A stretch of 64,000 nt of DNA from Treponema sp. (GTDB lineage Bacteria > Spirochaetota > Spirochaetia > Treponematales > Breznakiellaceae), in NCBI GenBank assembly GCA_031279555.1, contig JAITIK010000143.1, positions 1 through 64,000 of the forward strand, written 5' to 3'. Under the pieces are notes generated by a model, which saw nothing but the letters and a program-made list of their open reading frames with translations, did not search any database and was not told the origin of the DNA. Positions 26,511 through 37,600 of the stretch are shown here, piece by piece. Both the position numbers and the translations under genes were made by a program. The number at the start of each line of letters is the position of its first letter. Within the stretch, counting starts at the first letter, position 1.

Positions 26511-27272
26511 CTATTCGTCATCCGAAGCGGCGGACGCCGTTTCGTCGCTTTCTTCGGCGCCAGGTGTGATTTCTTCCGGGGTTATAATGGAGAGCAGTTC
26601 CACCTCGAAAATCAGCGTCGAATAGGGGGGGATTATTGAACCCGCGCCCTCAGCGCCGTACGCTAAATCAGATGGAATAAAAAGCTCGTATATGCCGCCC
26701 ACGCCTATAAGCTGAAGCCCTTCAGCCCAGCCGTCTATCACCTCGGAAAGCGAAAATTCCACCGGTTCACCGTTCTCATACGAACTGTCGAACACCCTGC
26801 CGTCAAGAAGGCTGCCTTTGTAATGCACCTGTACCATATCGGTCGCAAGCGGCGTGGCGCCTGTCCCTTCTTGAATAACCCTGTATTGGAGTCCGCTCTC
26901 GGTGGTGATAACCTCGTCTTTTTGGGCGTTTTCAGCCAGAAACGCGGCTTCTTTCACCTTGCTTTCCTCGTTTTTTTTGTCTAAAGCGGCTCTATAAGCG
27001 GTGTTCGCTATATTCAACGCATCGTTTTCCGATAGGCTGAGATTGCCTTCAACAGCATCCTTAAAGCCTTTGGCAAGATCGCTGTAATTGAACGACAAGC
27101 CGCTGTCCGCGAACTGAACGCCGAATACTACGCCGAATGAATAACTGACGTCATCAAACGGCGCGCCCGGCGCGTCTTGTCCGGTTGCCTGTATGTCCAT
27201 CGCCGGTTTTGCAAACGCCGCCGCCGCAATGCCGGTCGCCATACACAGGATAAAACCTAGTTTTTTCATCAT
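26511..27272 (-). CDS. FKBP-type peptidyl-prolyl isomerase (exported)
   Basis: VQVHYKGSLLDGRVFDSSYENGEPVEFSLSEVIDGWAEGLQLI. Confidence 0.92.
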   Translation of the reverse strand: MMKKLGFILCMATGIAAAAFAKPAMDIQATGQDAPGAPFDDVSYSFGVVFGVQFADSGLSFNYSDLAKGFKDAVEGNLSLSENDALNIANTAYRAALDKKNEESKVKEAAFLAENAQKDEVITTESGLQYRVIQEGTGATPLATDMVQVHYKGSLLDGRVFDSSYENGEPVEFSLSEVIDGWAEGLQLIGVGGIYELFIPSDLAYGAEGAGSIIPPYSTLIFEVELLSIITPEEITPGAEESDETASAASDDE

Positions 27273-27278
27273 TGTCTC

Positions 27279-28160
27279 CTAATTCTTTACAATATCAAGC
27301 AATTCTACTTTAAAAATCAATGTGGAATACGGTGGAATGAGACTGCCCGATCCGCTATCTCCGTATGCCAGATTGGATGGAATATAAAACTGGTACGTAC
27401 TGCCTACGCTCATAAGCTGAATGCCTTCGATCCAGCCTTCAATGACACGGTTGAGGGTGAATTCCGCCGGTTCGCCGCGGGTGTACGAACTGTCGAACAC
27501 CGTGCCATTAATGAGCGTTCCTTCGTAATTCACCCGCACCGTATCGGTTGCAAGCGGTTTGCTCCCGTTCCCCTCGGTGATAACCTCGTATTGCAACCCG
27601 CTTTCGGTCGTAACGACCCCCTGTTTCTTGGTGTTTATGGCGAGGAATTCATTTTCCTGTTGCATGAGGCTTTCCGACCGTGCGTTCAACGCCGCGAAAT
27701 ACGCCGTTTGTATCCGATTGCTCGCTTCCTCTTCGGTAAGCCTCAGTTCTTTGCCTTCAAGAGAATCCCTGAAGCCGGCGAGGAAATTATCGTAATCAAA
27801 TTTAAGGCCAATGTCCTTAAATTCCAAGGCAAATGCCATTCCAAAAGCATAACTGGCGTCATTATCTAAAATTCCCGCTTCCGGTACGGCTGCTTGTCCC
27901 CCTGCGGCTCCGGCGGGATCGGATTTCTCTTCGTTTTTACATGCGTTCAACAACACCGCAAAAATGAAAAAAACTGCCAGTTGTTTTTTCAAATTGTCAA
28001 ATTTTGAGAAAACAACCATGGATTTAAATGGAAAAACGGGTTTCAGCCCGCTTTTCCCAAGCCTATGACGGCCTTTTTCATCGGAAGCTTCAGGTTCCAC
28101 GTTGCCCTCGAACCGAAGGATCGCGTTTTGAGAAAGGCTGACTAATGCGCTTTTTTTCAT
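27279..28160 (-). CDS. FKBP-type peptidyl-prolyl isomerase, lipoprotein-like; start uncertain (28160 has SD, 28019 gives direct lipoprotein signal)
   Basis: VRVNYEGTLINGTVFDSSYTRGEPAEFTLNRVIEGWIEGIQLM; LLNAC lipobox. Confidence 0.88.
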   Translation of the reverse strand: MKKSALVSLSQNAILRFEGNVEPEASDEKGRHRLGKSGLKPVFPFKSMVVFSKFDNLKKQLAVFFIFAVLLNACKNEEKSDPAGAAGGQAAVPEAGILDNDASYAFGMAFALEFKDIGLKFDYDNFLAGFRDSLEGKELRLTEEEASNRIQTAYFAALNARSESLMQQENEFLAINTKKQGVVTTESGLQYEVITEGNGSKPLATDTVRVNYEGTLINGTVFDSSYTRGEPAEFTLNRVIEGWIEGIQLMSVGSTYQFYIPSNLAYGDSGSGSLIPPYSTLIFKVELLDIVKN

Positions 28161-28176
28161 GTACGCTCCTAATTCA

Positions 28177-29502
28177 CTATACTCTTTTTGGTTCTTTTTG
28201 GGAAGAGGGCGCATGATGGACGATCATCACCTTGTCGATACGGTTGCCATCCATGTCTACTACAGTGAAATCAAAGTTTTTGTAATTGAACGATGCGCCG
28301 GTACCAGGAATCTCGCCGGCAAGATTCAGGATGAAACCGGCGAGCGTATGGTATTCCTGATGTTCGTCAATAAGGCTCGGAAGTGAAAGCAGATCGGCTA
28401 TCTCATCAATGTTGCTGCTGCCGTCAACAAGAAAAGAGCCGTCGCCCTGCCGGACTATCGCCTCGGTTTCAGCCGAATGCGCGGAAAGCTCGCCCACAAT
28501 CTCCTCAACAAGATCGTTCAGAGAAAGAATGCCCGCAAACCCACCGTATTCATCCATGATAAAAAGAAAGTCCACCTCTTTTTGTTTGAAAACATCAATG
28601 ACTTTGAGGGCGCTCATGGTTTCCGGTACAAAGTGTGGAGGTTTTACAATGCTTTTCAGCGTAATCTGCGGATTTGCGATAAAAGCGAACAGTATGTCTT
28701 CCACCGAGACGACGCCGGTCACCTCGTCCAGCGTATCTTCCGCGACAGGAAAATAACGCTGGACGCGGAACTCAGCCGTGACTTTCATAACCTCATCATG
28801 GCTTGCATTGATATCCAGCCACGCGATTTCCGAACGATGCGTCATAAAGGCGCCTGCTGGTCTGTCTCCAAGGTAAAAGACCCCTTCGACCATAGCGCGT
28901 TCGGCGCTTTCCACAATCCCTGATTTTTCCCCCTCCTGCAACGCGATGCGCAGTTCCGCTTCGGTTATGCTTTGGAGCGCTTCTCCTCCGGATACTTGAG
29001 CGTTAAACAGTTTCTTTACCCATAAAGAAAAAAAAGCGTTTGCCATGAAGAGCGGGGCGCATAAAAAAGCGGCGCATTTTATGAAAGGAAGAAAATGAAG
29101 TACGATATGTTCTGGTTTATGCATCGCTATGCGCTTAAAAACGCTTCCACCCAGAAAGCCCGTTGCGGCGGCGAGGATGATCAGCGCCAATCTTATCAGG
29201 TTAGACCTTTCCCACAAAGCGGACTGCTTTTCTGAATGCGCCAGAAAAATGTATGCGCTTCCTGCGGCGCCCGCGAGAAAAATAAAAAAACCATTGCATA
29301 TCCGCAACGCGGAGGTGAAAATTTCAGGATGTTCGGCGATTTTCAGCGCCAGACGATACTTTTTATTGCCGTCTTCCGCCTTGATTTTAAGGCGGGTCTT
29401 CCGCACCGAAAACAGCGCCGTCTCCAGCATGGCGGCAAACCCGGCGCCCGCGCAGATAGCGAATAAAGAAAGCGCGCAGAGAAACAACCGGTGCGAGATC
29501 AA
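28177..29502 (-). CDS. CNNM/CorC (TlyC-like) membrane protein with CBS pair
   Basis: N-terminal TM block, FLFIMDEYGGFAGILSLNDLVEEIVGEL. Confidence 0.88.
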   Translation of the reverse strand: MISHRLFLCALSLFAICAGAGFAAMLETALFSVRKTRLKIKAEDGNKKYRLALKIAEHPEIFTSALRICNGFFIFLAGAAGSAYIFLAHSEKQSALWERSNLIRLALIILAAATGFLGGSVFKRIAMHKPEHIVLHFLPFIKCAAFLCAPLFMANAFFSLWVKKLFNAQVSGGEALQSITEAELRIALQEGEKSGIVESAERAMVEGVFYLGDRPAGAFMTHRSEIAWLDINASHDEVMKVTAEFRVQRYFPVAEDTLDEVTGVVSVEDILFAFIANPQITLKSIVKPPHFVPETMSALKVIDVFKQKEVDFLFIMDEYGGFAGILSLNDLVEEIVGELSAHSAETEAIVRQGDGSFLVDGSSNIDEIADLLSLPSLIDEHQEYHTLAGFILNLAGEIPGTGASFNYKNFDFTVVDMDGNRIDKVMIVHHAPSSQKEPKRV

Positions 29503-30644
29503 CTGGCCATTTCATCCTTTCTTAACGGACGCACAATGAAAATGCCGTTCTTTGAAGTCTGCGCTGCCACTTTGTCGCCTTCAGGGGTGAACAATCCGAA
29601 TATCTGTACAATAGGGTAAAACGGATTTGCCGGATCGATGTCCACCACCTGTCCTTTCTTCCCATTTGAAAGAAGCACGTAGAGTCCCACGGGATACAGG
29701 GACAATGAGTACAATAAGGCTTTCACTATGGTTGGATCGTACTGTTTTCCCTCATTCTTGATCACCGTGTACATACCGCTGTATGCGTCTTTTGCGTCGC
29801 GGTACGGCCTGTTTGCCGTAAGCGCCTCATAAGAACACGCTACGGCTATGATCTTGGCGTAAAGACTGATTTTGTCGCCTGTCAGTTTTTGCGGGTAACC
29901 GCTTCCATTTTCACGTTCGTGGTGTTCAAGCCCCGCAAGGCAAACGGCAAGCGGCGCATTGAAAGATTTCAAAACAGTATAGCTGAACACTGGATGGGAG
30001 AAGATGGCTTTCCTTTCGTCCTGCGTAAGAGGGCGTTTGTTGTAATACCCCTTGGAAACCGGCGGGATTTTTGTCATGCCGATCTCATGCAACAGAGCGG
30101 CGATCCCCAATTCCACCAGCCTTGTATCGGAGAATTTGAGGTAGTTGCCGATAATCATTGAGATGATCATGCATCGCACCGCGTGAGATGCTTGATACCC
30201 CTCCTCCTTTTCCAAAGGCGGAGCGTTTTGCGCCCTCATCAGAAAGTGCTTATGCTCTTTGATCACAGGGACGACGCCGGCTATAAGCGCAGATAATTCA
30301 TTATAATCAAGTTTATTCTCTTTAGCTACCTGTACGAATAGGGTTTCCATGTAGTTTTTAAGCGTTTCGTACAGTTCGGATGCCTTGTCAATTTTCGCCT
30401 CGTCACCAGCCGGCTTGGTTGAGAGTATGGCTTCAACCGCCATTTCCTTTTTTTTCACAGCGGCCTCCTTGACATTCCACTCCCCTTCGGTCAAAACTTC
30501 GGTGAATTCCCATTCTTTAAGCGCGTGAAGCGTCGCATTTGAAAGCCCTATGGCAGGGTCTGCGAGTATGAATTGGCTGTCCAGATACACAGCCTCCGAC
30601 CAAACAATTTGCCCATGAATAGTTTTAACGCTTATACTTTTCAT
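29499..30644 (-). CDS. HD-GYP domain protein (putative c-di-GMP phosphodiesterase)
   Basis: ALLHEIGMTKIP, HHERENGSGYPQKLTGDKISLYAKIIAVA. Confidence 0.9.
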   Translation of the reverse strand: MKSISVKTIHGQIVWSEAVYLDSQFILADPAIGLSNATLHALKEWEFTEVLTEGEWNVKEAAVKKKEMAVEAILSTKPAGDEAKIDKASELYETLKNYMETLFVQVAKENKLDYNELSALIAGVVPVIKEHKHFLMRAQNAPPLEKEEGYQASHAVRCMIISMIIGNYLKFSDTRLVELGIAALLHEIGMTKIPPVSKGYYNKRPLTQDERKAIFSHPVFSYTVLKSFNAPLAVCLAGLEHHERENGSGYPQKLTGDKISLYAKIIAVACSYEALTANRPYRDAKDAYSGMYTVIKNEGKQYDPTIVKALLYSLSLYPVGLYVLLSNGKKGQVVDIDPANPFYPIVQIFGLFTPEGDKVAAQTSKNGIFIVRPLRKDEMAS

Positions 30645-30708
30645 ATCTATTCCTTTCTATTATGTTATGATAGATTAGAGTGAAAATTCAAGAGGGAAGA
30701 AGGTTCAC

Positions 30709-31527
30709 ATGAAAATAAAGATCATGTTTATTATTTTTAATAGTATTATCGCCTGCTTCATGGTCATCATTATAGGCGTCGCGTTTGGAGTGGAAAACAG
30801 TATGCAGGTGTTGGGGGTGCAGTTGTGGGGGCTGCTTGCGCTATGCGTGGTTGTACTCATCGCTTTTGACGCCTATTACTGTGTCAACGCGAAATTGTTG
30901 TCTTTTCTGGAGAGAGAAGATTGGCCCGCCCTTGTCCAGCATCTTGAAACGCAGACGCTGACTAAAGGACGCTATTCCGCCCGTTCCGTGCGTCTTTTGG
31001 CGCAAGCGTACCTCATTTTGTCTGATACGGCGTCGCTTGTCAATCTTGAAAACATGACTGCGCTCGCAAAGCCGCAGCTTGTCGAGACTTACGCCCTGAT
31101 TTTCGGAACCGCTCGCCTTCTGGAAAAGAACATGGTCAGCGCGGCGAACTTCTTTTCCGCCCGCATCCGCAGCCGAAAACCCAACAAAGCGGATTTGCTT
31201 TGGCTCCGTTTCTATTATGGGTTTTCCATGCTGCTTGACTGGCGGTTTGCCGAAGCCGCCGAAGAATTTATCATTCTGACTAAAATATCGAACAACGCGG
31301 TAATCACCGGACTAACCGCATGGTTTCTTTCCGACTATCTTGTCAAGACTCTGCCCGACCGCAACGCGGACATAACCGCCGCAATAGAGGCGTCCCGGAA
31401 ACAGGTGAAAGAAGCCGTTTACGATTTGCAGCAGTGGAATGCGAAAGTGTCGAGACTGCAAAGAAAGCCGCATGTCGCGATTATCAGCCAGTATCTCGGC
31501 AAAGCCGGATCGTGGATATTCGCGTAA
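30709..31527 (+). CDS. Membrane protein of unknown function
   Basis: Two N-terminal TM segments, helical C-terminal domain. Confidence 0.6.
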   Translation: MKIKIMFIIFNSIIACFMVIIIGVAFGVENSMQVLGVQLWGLLALCVVVLIAFDAYYCVNAKLLSFLEREDWPALVQHLETQTLTKGRYSARSVRLLAQAYLILSDTASLVNLENMTALAKPQLVETYALIFGTARLLEKNMVSAANFFSARIRSRKPNKADLLWLRFYYGFSMLLDWRFAEAAEEFIILTKISNNAVITGLTAWFLSDYLVKTLPDRNADITAAIEASRKQVKEAVYDLQQWNAKVSRLQRKPHVAIISQYLGKAGSWIFA

Positions 31528-31571
31528 ACGCCACTTGTCAAATTCTTCTTCAAGGTGTACCCTCTTTGAAT

Positions 31572-32897
31572 ATGCGGACATCAATTTATGAGGCGCTCAA
31601 CCGCGCTTTCACTTCGCCGATACGGGATTCTCTGTGGGGGCATGTGTACCTGACGCCGGCTCTTGAGGCGGTTGTCAGATCCGCGCCCTTTATGCGGTTG
31701 CATCGCATATTCCAGTTAGGTCCGGTATACTGCGTGTATCCGGGCGCGACGCACACCCGCGCCGCCCACTCCATCGGCGTGTTTCACCTTGCGCGGCGGC
31801 TTATCCATGCGCTTGCGGAACAGGGTGCGGACGAGTGGCTCACCCCTGCTGGCGTCCGGTCATTCCTTGCCGCGACCCTCCTCCACGATGCCGGGCATTT
31901 TCCGTACACCCATTCGCTCAAAGAACTGCCTTTGGAGTCTCACGAGGCGCTCACCGGCAAAATCATCCTGTCTTCTCCAATAAAAGACCTTGTCGCGCGG
32001 AGTGGGGCGGATCCGTATTTTGCGGCGGCTGTCGTTGACGCCGGATTGGACGCCAAATCGAAGGCCGGATCGAGCGCGGATTGCGGCGCGGATTGCGGCG
32101 AAGACAAGGAACTGATTTTTTACCGAAAATTGCTCTCCGGCTGCCTTGACCCCGACAAGCTGGATTATCTGAACCGCGACGCCCGTTACGCGGGCGTCCC
32201 TTACGGCGCTCAGGATGTTGATTTCATATTTTCGAGACTCCGCCCCGACAGGGATCGCGGCGTTGACATTGATTCTAAAGGCATTCCGGGCGTGGAATCT
32301 GTTCTTTTCTCAAAATATCTCATGTACAAAACGGTGTATTGGCACCGCTCCGTCCGTTCCGCAACCGCAATGATTAAAAAAGCTCTTGTCGCAGCCCTTG
32401 AGAAGCGCGTCATTGCGAAAGAAGAGCTTTACGATTTGGATGATCAGGGGCTTTTTTCACTCATGTCCGCCCGCTCCCGAATGGCGCCCATACTCTCTCT
32501 GGGCGATAAAGTCAAAAATGGCTGTCTGTATGAGACAATAGCCGAAATTCCCTTCGATGAATACGAACATTCAGGAAGCGCGGACTATATGGACATTGCC
32601 AAACGCTCCGCGTCTGAGGAGCGGCTTGCCGAAGCGCTGGGCAAGGCGACTGGCGTTTCCATTGCGGCGGACGAAATCATCATTGATGTGCCTGAGCCGA
32701 TCTCTTTTGAAACAGGTTTATATGTAACTGACGAACACTGTCCTTTCTCAAAAAGCTCGGCGCTTGTCAATGAAGAAACAATACGCTCATTCAAAAAGAA
32801 ACTGCGGATTCAAAGGATATTTCTTGATCAATCATCAAAAAAACGTATAAAACGTTGTGAAAAAATCGTTGACATTTTGCATACATTTACCTTATAA
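31572..32897 (+). CDS. HD superfamily phosphohydrolase (dGTPase/SAMHD1-like)
   Basis: PFMRLHRIFQLGPVYCVYPGATHTRAAHSIGVFHLARR, LLHDAGHFPYTH, LDYLNRDARYAGV. Confidence 0.88.
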   Translation: MRTSIYEALNRAFTSPIRDSLWGHVYLTPALEAVVRSAPFMRLHRIFQLGPVYCVYPGATHTRAAHSIGVFHLARRLIHALAEQGADEWLTPAGVRSFLAATLLHDAGHFPYTHSLKELPLESHEALTGKIILSSPIKDLVARSGADPYFAAAVVDAGLDAKSKAGSSADCGADCGEDKELIFYRKLLSGCLDPDKLDYLNRDARYAGVPYGAQDVDFIFSRLRPDRDRGVDIDSKGIPGVESVLFSKYLMYKTVYWHRSVRSATAMIKKALVAALEKRVIAKEELYDLDDQGLFSLMSARSRMAPILSLGDKVKNGCLYETIAEIPFDEYEHSGSADYMDIAKRSASEERLAEALGKATGVSIAADEIIIDVPEPISFETGLYVTDEHCPFSKSSALVNEETIRSFKKKLRIQRIFLDQSSKKRIKRCEKIVDILHTFTL

Positions 32898-32898
32898 T
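32869..32898 (+). promoter_or_regulatory. Sigma70-type promoter TTGACA-18-TATAAT
   Basis: Overlaps the 3' end of the HD gene, upstream of the ComFB-like gene. Confidence 0.75.
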
Positions 32899-32945
32899 GT
32901 ACTAATAAGTAACTTGGTCTGTACCTAAAAGAAGGGGATGCGCGT

Positions 32946-33662
32946 ATGGAACTCCATAACACAAATGAGGATGTTGTTATTGCTCAAGTAAACGATATGT
33001 TTGATATGATTGAGAGGAGCGATAATTCTGAGAATATCTGTACTTGCGAGCAATGCCGCATAGATACGGCGTGCTATGTGCTTAACCGTATTGAGCCTCG
33101 ATATATTGTTTCAAACAGGGGGTCTGTTAGAATAGGACACGACTCAATAGAAAATCAGCAGCGAAGGGCTGATATTGTTGTTATGATACGTGAAGGCATC
33201 ACAAAGATCAATCACAATAAGAGGCCGTCCTCCTCTCATGGGATTATAAAAGAAGATCCGCCGGTTTACGCCACCCCGGTGTTTAATTTTCCCGTGATCG
33301 TCGGGCGCGTCTTTGATGGAACCAATTTTGCGCCTATGGCGAACATTGACATTGAGTTGCTTCATGACGACGAGATGGTGGTTATGGTTAACAATAACTG
33401 GCAGAATCCCTACCGCCTTACTGAGCATAGCGAAGGTACGTTCAGTTTCTGGCCGGCGCCCATAGTGACTAGTGAGGCGAATGTGCATAAAATGTTCGAA
33501 TTCTCCATTAGAATTGATGTTCAAGGGTTTGATACGCTCGACTATTTTTTTAAGCTTCCCATCAAAAGCGAACAGAGAAGCGTCACCACGGTTTTGCCGG
33601 GCAGAACATTTAAGTTGCCAGACTTGTACTTATTCCCGGTCGGCGAAGACGCTGATTCTTAA
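32946..33662 (+). CDS. ComFB-like N-terminal domain fused to a transthyretin/Ig-like beta domain
   Basis: NTNEDVVIAQVNDMF...CTCEQCRIDTACYVLNRIEPRYIVSNRGSV resembles ComFB; C-terminal VIVGRVFDGTNFAPMANIDIELL. Confidence 0.65.
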   Translation: MELHNTNEDVVIAQVNDMFDMIERSDNSENICTCEQCRIDTACYVLNRIEPRYIVSNRGSVRIGHDSIENQQRRADIVVMIREGITKINHNKRPSSSHGIIKEDPPVYATPVFNFPVIVGRVFDGTNFAPMANIDIELLHDDEMVVMVNNNWQNPYRLTEHSEGTFSFWPAPIVTSEANVHKMFEFSIRIDVQGFDTLDYFFKLPIKSEQRSVTTVLPGRTFKLPDLYLFPVGEDADS

Positions 33663-33747
33663 TGTGGGCGAGTTGGTTTCAATCGGATTGACGGGATGCG
33701 GACTATGGTTGAGAACGGCTGAAACTTTGGTGAGAATGCGGTTGACA

Positions 33748-33774
33748 GGGAAGCCCCGATTGACGGGGCTTCCC
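33748..33774. repeat. Perfect 11-bp hairpin GGGAAGCCCCG-ATTGA-CGGGGCTTCCC
   Basis: Direct reading; no T-tract. Confidence 0.8.
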
Positions 33775-33799
33775 GATGCGCCGCGTCTTGCATGAAATA

Positions 33800-33872
33800 C
33801 GGGATGTAGCCTAGCGGCTAAGGCGCTTGCTTTGGGAGCAAGAGATCGGCGGTTCAAATCCGCCCATCCCGA
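33800..33872 (+). tRNA. tRNA-Pro (anticodon TGG), CCA not encoded
   Basis: CGGGATG/CATCCCG acceptor, CTTGC-TTTGGGA-GCAAG anticodon arm, GGCGG-TTCAAAT-CCGCC T-arm. Confidence 0.95.
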
Positions 33873-33891
33873 ATAGAGTGTAACGGGTGTT

Positions 33892-34443
33892 ATGCAAAAA
33901 AGCGGTTTATATTATACCATTATTGGTACGCCAGTGGGAGCGATGCAGGCGCTTGCTGAACATAAAGCGGATGCCGGCGTTGCGAGTGACGCTTGTAGCG
34001 CCGTCCTGACACGGCTTGATTTCGCCGGCAAACTCCCTTTCCCCCGACCGGTTGAGTACGCCGAAGCGCCGGATCTGCCCCTGTTCAACGCTCTCCGCGC
34101 GTGGCTGACAATCTATTTTTCCGGCAAAGACCCTGTCGCCGCGCACTGCGCCGCGCCGCCGCTGTCTGTGCGGGGGAGCGCTTTTCAGGAGCGGGTGTGG
34201 GATTTGCTTTTGCGCATCCCCTACGGCATGACAACGACCTATGGCGCTCTTGCCGCAGTCGTGGCGGCGAAGCGGCGTATTCCCGTTATGGCGGCGCAAG
34301 CCGTGGGCGGCGCTGTAGGGCGCAATCCCATCTCAATCGTCATCCCCTGTCATCGCGTCGTCGGATCGCATGGCGGCCTTACCGGTTATGGCGGCGGTCT
34401 TGAGCGAAAGCGATTTTTACTGAACCTTGAAGGCGCTCTTTGA
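33892..34443 (+). CDS. ogt: Methylated-DNA-protein-cysteine methyltransferase
   Basis: FQERVWDLLLRIPYGMTTTYGALA, IVIPCHRVVGSHGGLTGYGGGLERKRFLL. Confidence 0.93.
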   Translation: MQKSGLYYTIIGTPVGAMQALAEHKADAGVASDACSAVLTRLDFAGKLPFPRPVEYAEAPDLPLFNALRAWLTIYFSGKDPVAAHCAAPPLSVRGSAFQERVWDLLLRIPYGMTTTYGALAAVVAAKRRIPVMAAQAVGGAVGRNPISIVIPCHRVVGSHGGLTGYGGGLERKRFLLNLEGAL

Positions 34444-34468
34444 CAAAAACCTTCGTATAGATTATACT
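34440..34468 (+). promoter_or_regulatory. Sigma70-type promoter TTGACA-17-TATACT
   Basis: Upstream of the hybrid kinase gene. Confidence 0.7.
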
Positions 34469-34611
34469 TCTCTGTGTAGAAATTCCATTATTCATAAAAC
34501 AACATGATTGACTCTTTTTTATGCGGAATTCAGCGAAAAGAGCGTGAAAAAGCCGAAAAGGAAAACGAAGTGATTAAGGGCAGTTTTTTCATATAAGGAG
34601 AGAAAGTTCGC

Positions 34612-37600
34612 ATGGTCGATAAACGTATAGGGCCGCCAATTGACGCGGACACGCTGAGGATAATGCTCGCCGCATCCGGCACCGGCCTTTGGGATTGGCA
34701 TATCGACGAAAACATGGCGTATTACAGCGATGAGTGGCTTGCCATTGTGGGCATGCCGCCCGGCGTTTTTGAGCCGCGCATAGAGTTCCGGAGCGGACGC
34801 ATACACCCTGATGACATGGCGTATGTCAAAAGCGAATTTGATGCGTTTCTGAGCGGCAAGAGCAAGGGCGCCCCCTATATTGATTTCCGTATGAAATGCG
34901 CCAATGGGCCGTGGGTGCATGTGCGCGAAACGGTCGGCATAACGGCTCGCGACTCAAACGGGCGTCCGACGCGGGTGACAGGCATGATGCGCGACAATAC
35001 TGCCGCAAAAATACGTGAAAAACACCTTGAAGATGAACGCCGTTACCACATTTCAGTTGAGAACGCGGCGGGGCTTATGATATGGGAATGGGATATAACG
35101 GCTGATTCCATCATGTTCAGCGGCAAGCTCAAGCCGTTTAAAGAGAAATCGTTCAAGGAATTCATAAAAAGCGTACATCCTGATGATGCGCCACTGTACA
35201 AGCAAAATCTAGAGGAGTATCTTAAAAGAGGCGAAGGCAACTTTGAGCATATTCTCCGTTTGAAGGGGGCGAACGAGCGCTACTCTTGGAGCATGTTGCA
35301 TGCTGTAATTGTAGAACACGATAGTCTTGGCAGACCGACAAAGGTGATAGGCAGTACGCTTGATATTGATAAAAACGTCCGCTCGGAAGACGCCTTGCGC
35401 GCTTCGCTTGAGGAAACCATCCGCCATCGTGAGCGCCTTATGTCAGATATTGAGCGTTCTGAAGAAGCGCTAAAGTCTATGTTCAAAACCAGCCCTCATA
35501 CGTGCATCATGTTTGACAGCGAGTTTCGCGCTATTGACTGCAATCCCGCGGCGCTTGAATTGTTTGAATTTATGGACGAAGACGAATTCAGGCGCAACTT
35601 CGCAGGATTTATGGCGACTGCTATACCGAAACGCCAGCCTGACGGCAGAGTGTCCATACCGCTTTCCGACCGGCTTAATGCGGCTGTCCGTGACGGGACG
35701 TACGAATTTGAAATCGAACTGACGCTTAAGGGCGGCCCCTGCCCCTTAAGCGTTATAATCAAAAAGGTGGCCTACAAGGACAGCTTTGTGCTGATGCTCT
35801 ACGCAGTTGATCTGCGCAAGCAACGCGATATGCTCATGTCTCTTCGTCTGCGCGACAGGTTGCTTGAAACAATCAACAAAATGGCGGTCATGCTGATGAG
35901 ATCCAATGCCGACATCAGCGGCATACTGCGCGATGCGATTGCTGAACTGGGGGTGGGATCGGATGTGGATCTAGCGTATGTGCTGAAAAATCAGGAGGCG
36001 GATGGCGTACTGTACTGTTCGGTTGTGAGCGATTGGGCAAGGAGAGAAAACCAACTGCCGCCTCCGCCTCCGGCGCCGTATAACATCATCTTCCCCGATT
36101 GGCGCGACACGCTCGCTGAAGGCAAACTATACAACTACCGCATGGCGGATGCGATTGCATCTGCGGGCAATGATCCTCTAAAAATACCCGCTTCAATGGC
36201 AAAGGTGAAAATTTCGCTGAACATCCCGCTCTTTATACAGAACGCTTTTTGGGGCGCTATCGGATTCGCGCGTTACGACGAGGGCAAGCCTTTTATCAAA
36301 GCGGAAGAGGATCTGTTGCAGTCCGCGGGGATACTGATAGCTGCCGCCATAACGCGATTCAAGATGACGGAAACGTTGCTGGAAGCTAACCGCGCGGCGA
36401 TTGCGGGCGTTCAGGCGAAGACCAATTTCCTCTCCCACATGAGCCATGAGATACGTACGCCCATAAACGCCATAATCGGCATGACTATGCTCGCGCAAAA
36501 AGCGGCTGACATGCAACGCGTACGGTACTGTCTTACGCAAATTGAAAACTCTTCCCGCCAGCTTCTGGGCATTATCAACAATGTGTTGGACATGAGCAAG
36601 ATTGAGGCGAATAAACTTGATCTCAGTACGGAAGAATTCGTGTTTGAGGATATGATGCGGCAGGTCTTTGATGTCGTTCAGGTGAAAATAGATGAAAAAG
36701 GCCAGAAATTCCAGGTGAATGTGGAAAATACGTTTACCCGCGCCGTTATAAGCGATGAATTGCGCCTGTCGCAGGTGTTTATAAATCTTCTCAGCAACGC
36801 GATCAAATTTACGCCCGACGGCGGCAGAATATCGCTGTCGGTGAGCCAGACGCCTATAGACGCCGATGCCGCGCGGCTGCATGTTGTGATCGCCGACACC
36901 GGAATCGGCATAACCGAGGAACAAAAAACGCGGCTGTTTCACTTGTTTGAACAGGCTGAGAGCAGCGCCACCACCCGCAAATATGGCGGCACCGGACTTG
37001 GGCTTTCCATAGCGAAGAGCATAGTCAATCTCATGGGAGGCGACATTTGGATTGAGGATAATCCGGGTGGCGGCTCGCGATTTGTGTTTGAGGTTGTCAT
37101 AAAATGGGGCAAGGTATGCCGTACCGGCAAGTTGCCCAAACAGTTGCGTTGCGATCTGCGCATCCTGGTTGTGGATGACGATAAGGACACACGCGAGTAT
37201 TTCAAGGGCATACTGGCCGGATTTTTGCTGGAATGCGATGCGGCTTCGGGCGGCGAGGAAGCCGTTGTCATGGTGGAACGCCAGAAGCAAGACGGCAAAC
37301 CCTACCATTTGATATTCCTTGACTGGATGATGCCGGGCATGGATGGCGAGCGGACGGCCCTTGAGATAAGGCGCATCATGGGCGACGGGAGTCTTGGCGC
37401 CGCGCTTATCGTTATGATTTCCGCGGCGACCCGGAGTGAAGTTGATTCGACGCTTAACGCGCTCGGCATCACCAATTTCCTGCCCAAGCCCATACTGCCG
37501 TCCACCATCTACAATACGATTGTTGATTTGCTTGGGTACACGGGCGAGACGAATTCCGGCGATGACGACCAGACGCCCTCGTACGATTGGAGCGGCAAGC

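Noticed and set aside
26511-28160. Tandem FKBP genes as a new system
   Set aside because: Ordinary local duplication of exported FKBP isomerases; only the odd N-terminus was kept
33748-33774. Strong hairpin before tRNA-Pro as a Rho-independent terminator
   Set aside because: No T-tract on either side; recorded only as an inverted repeat
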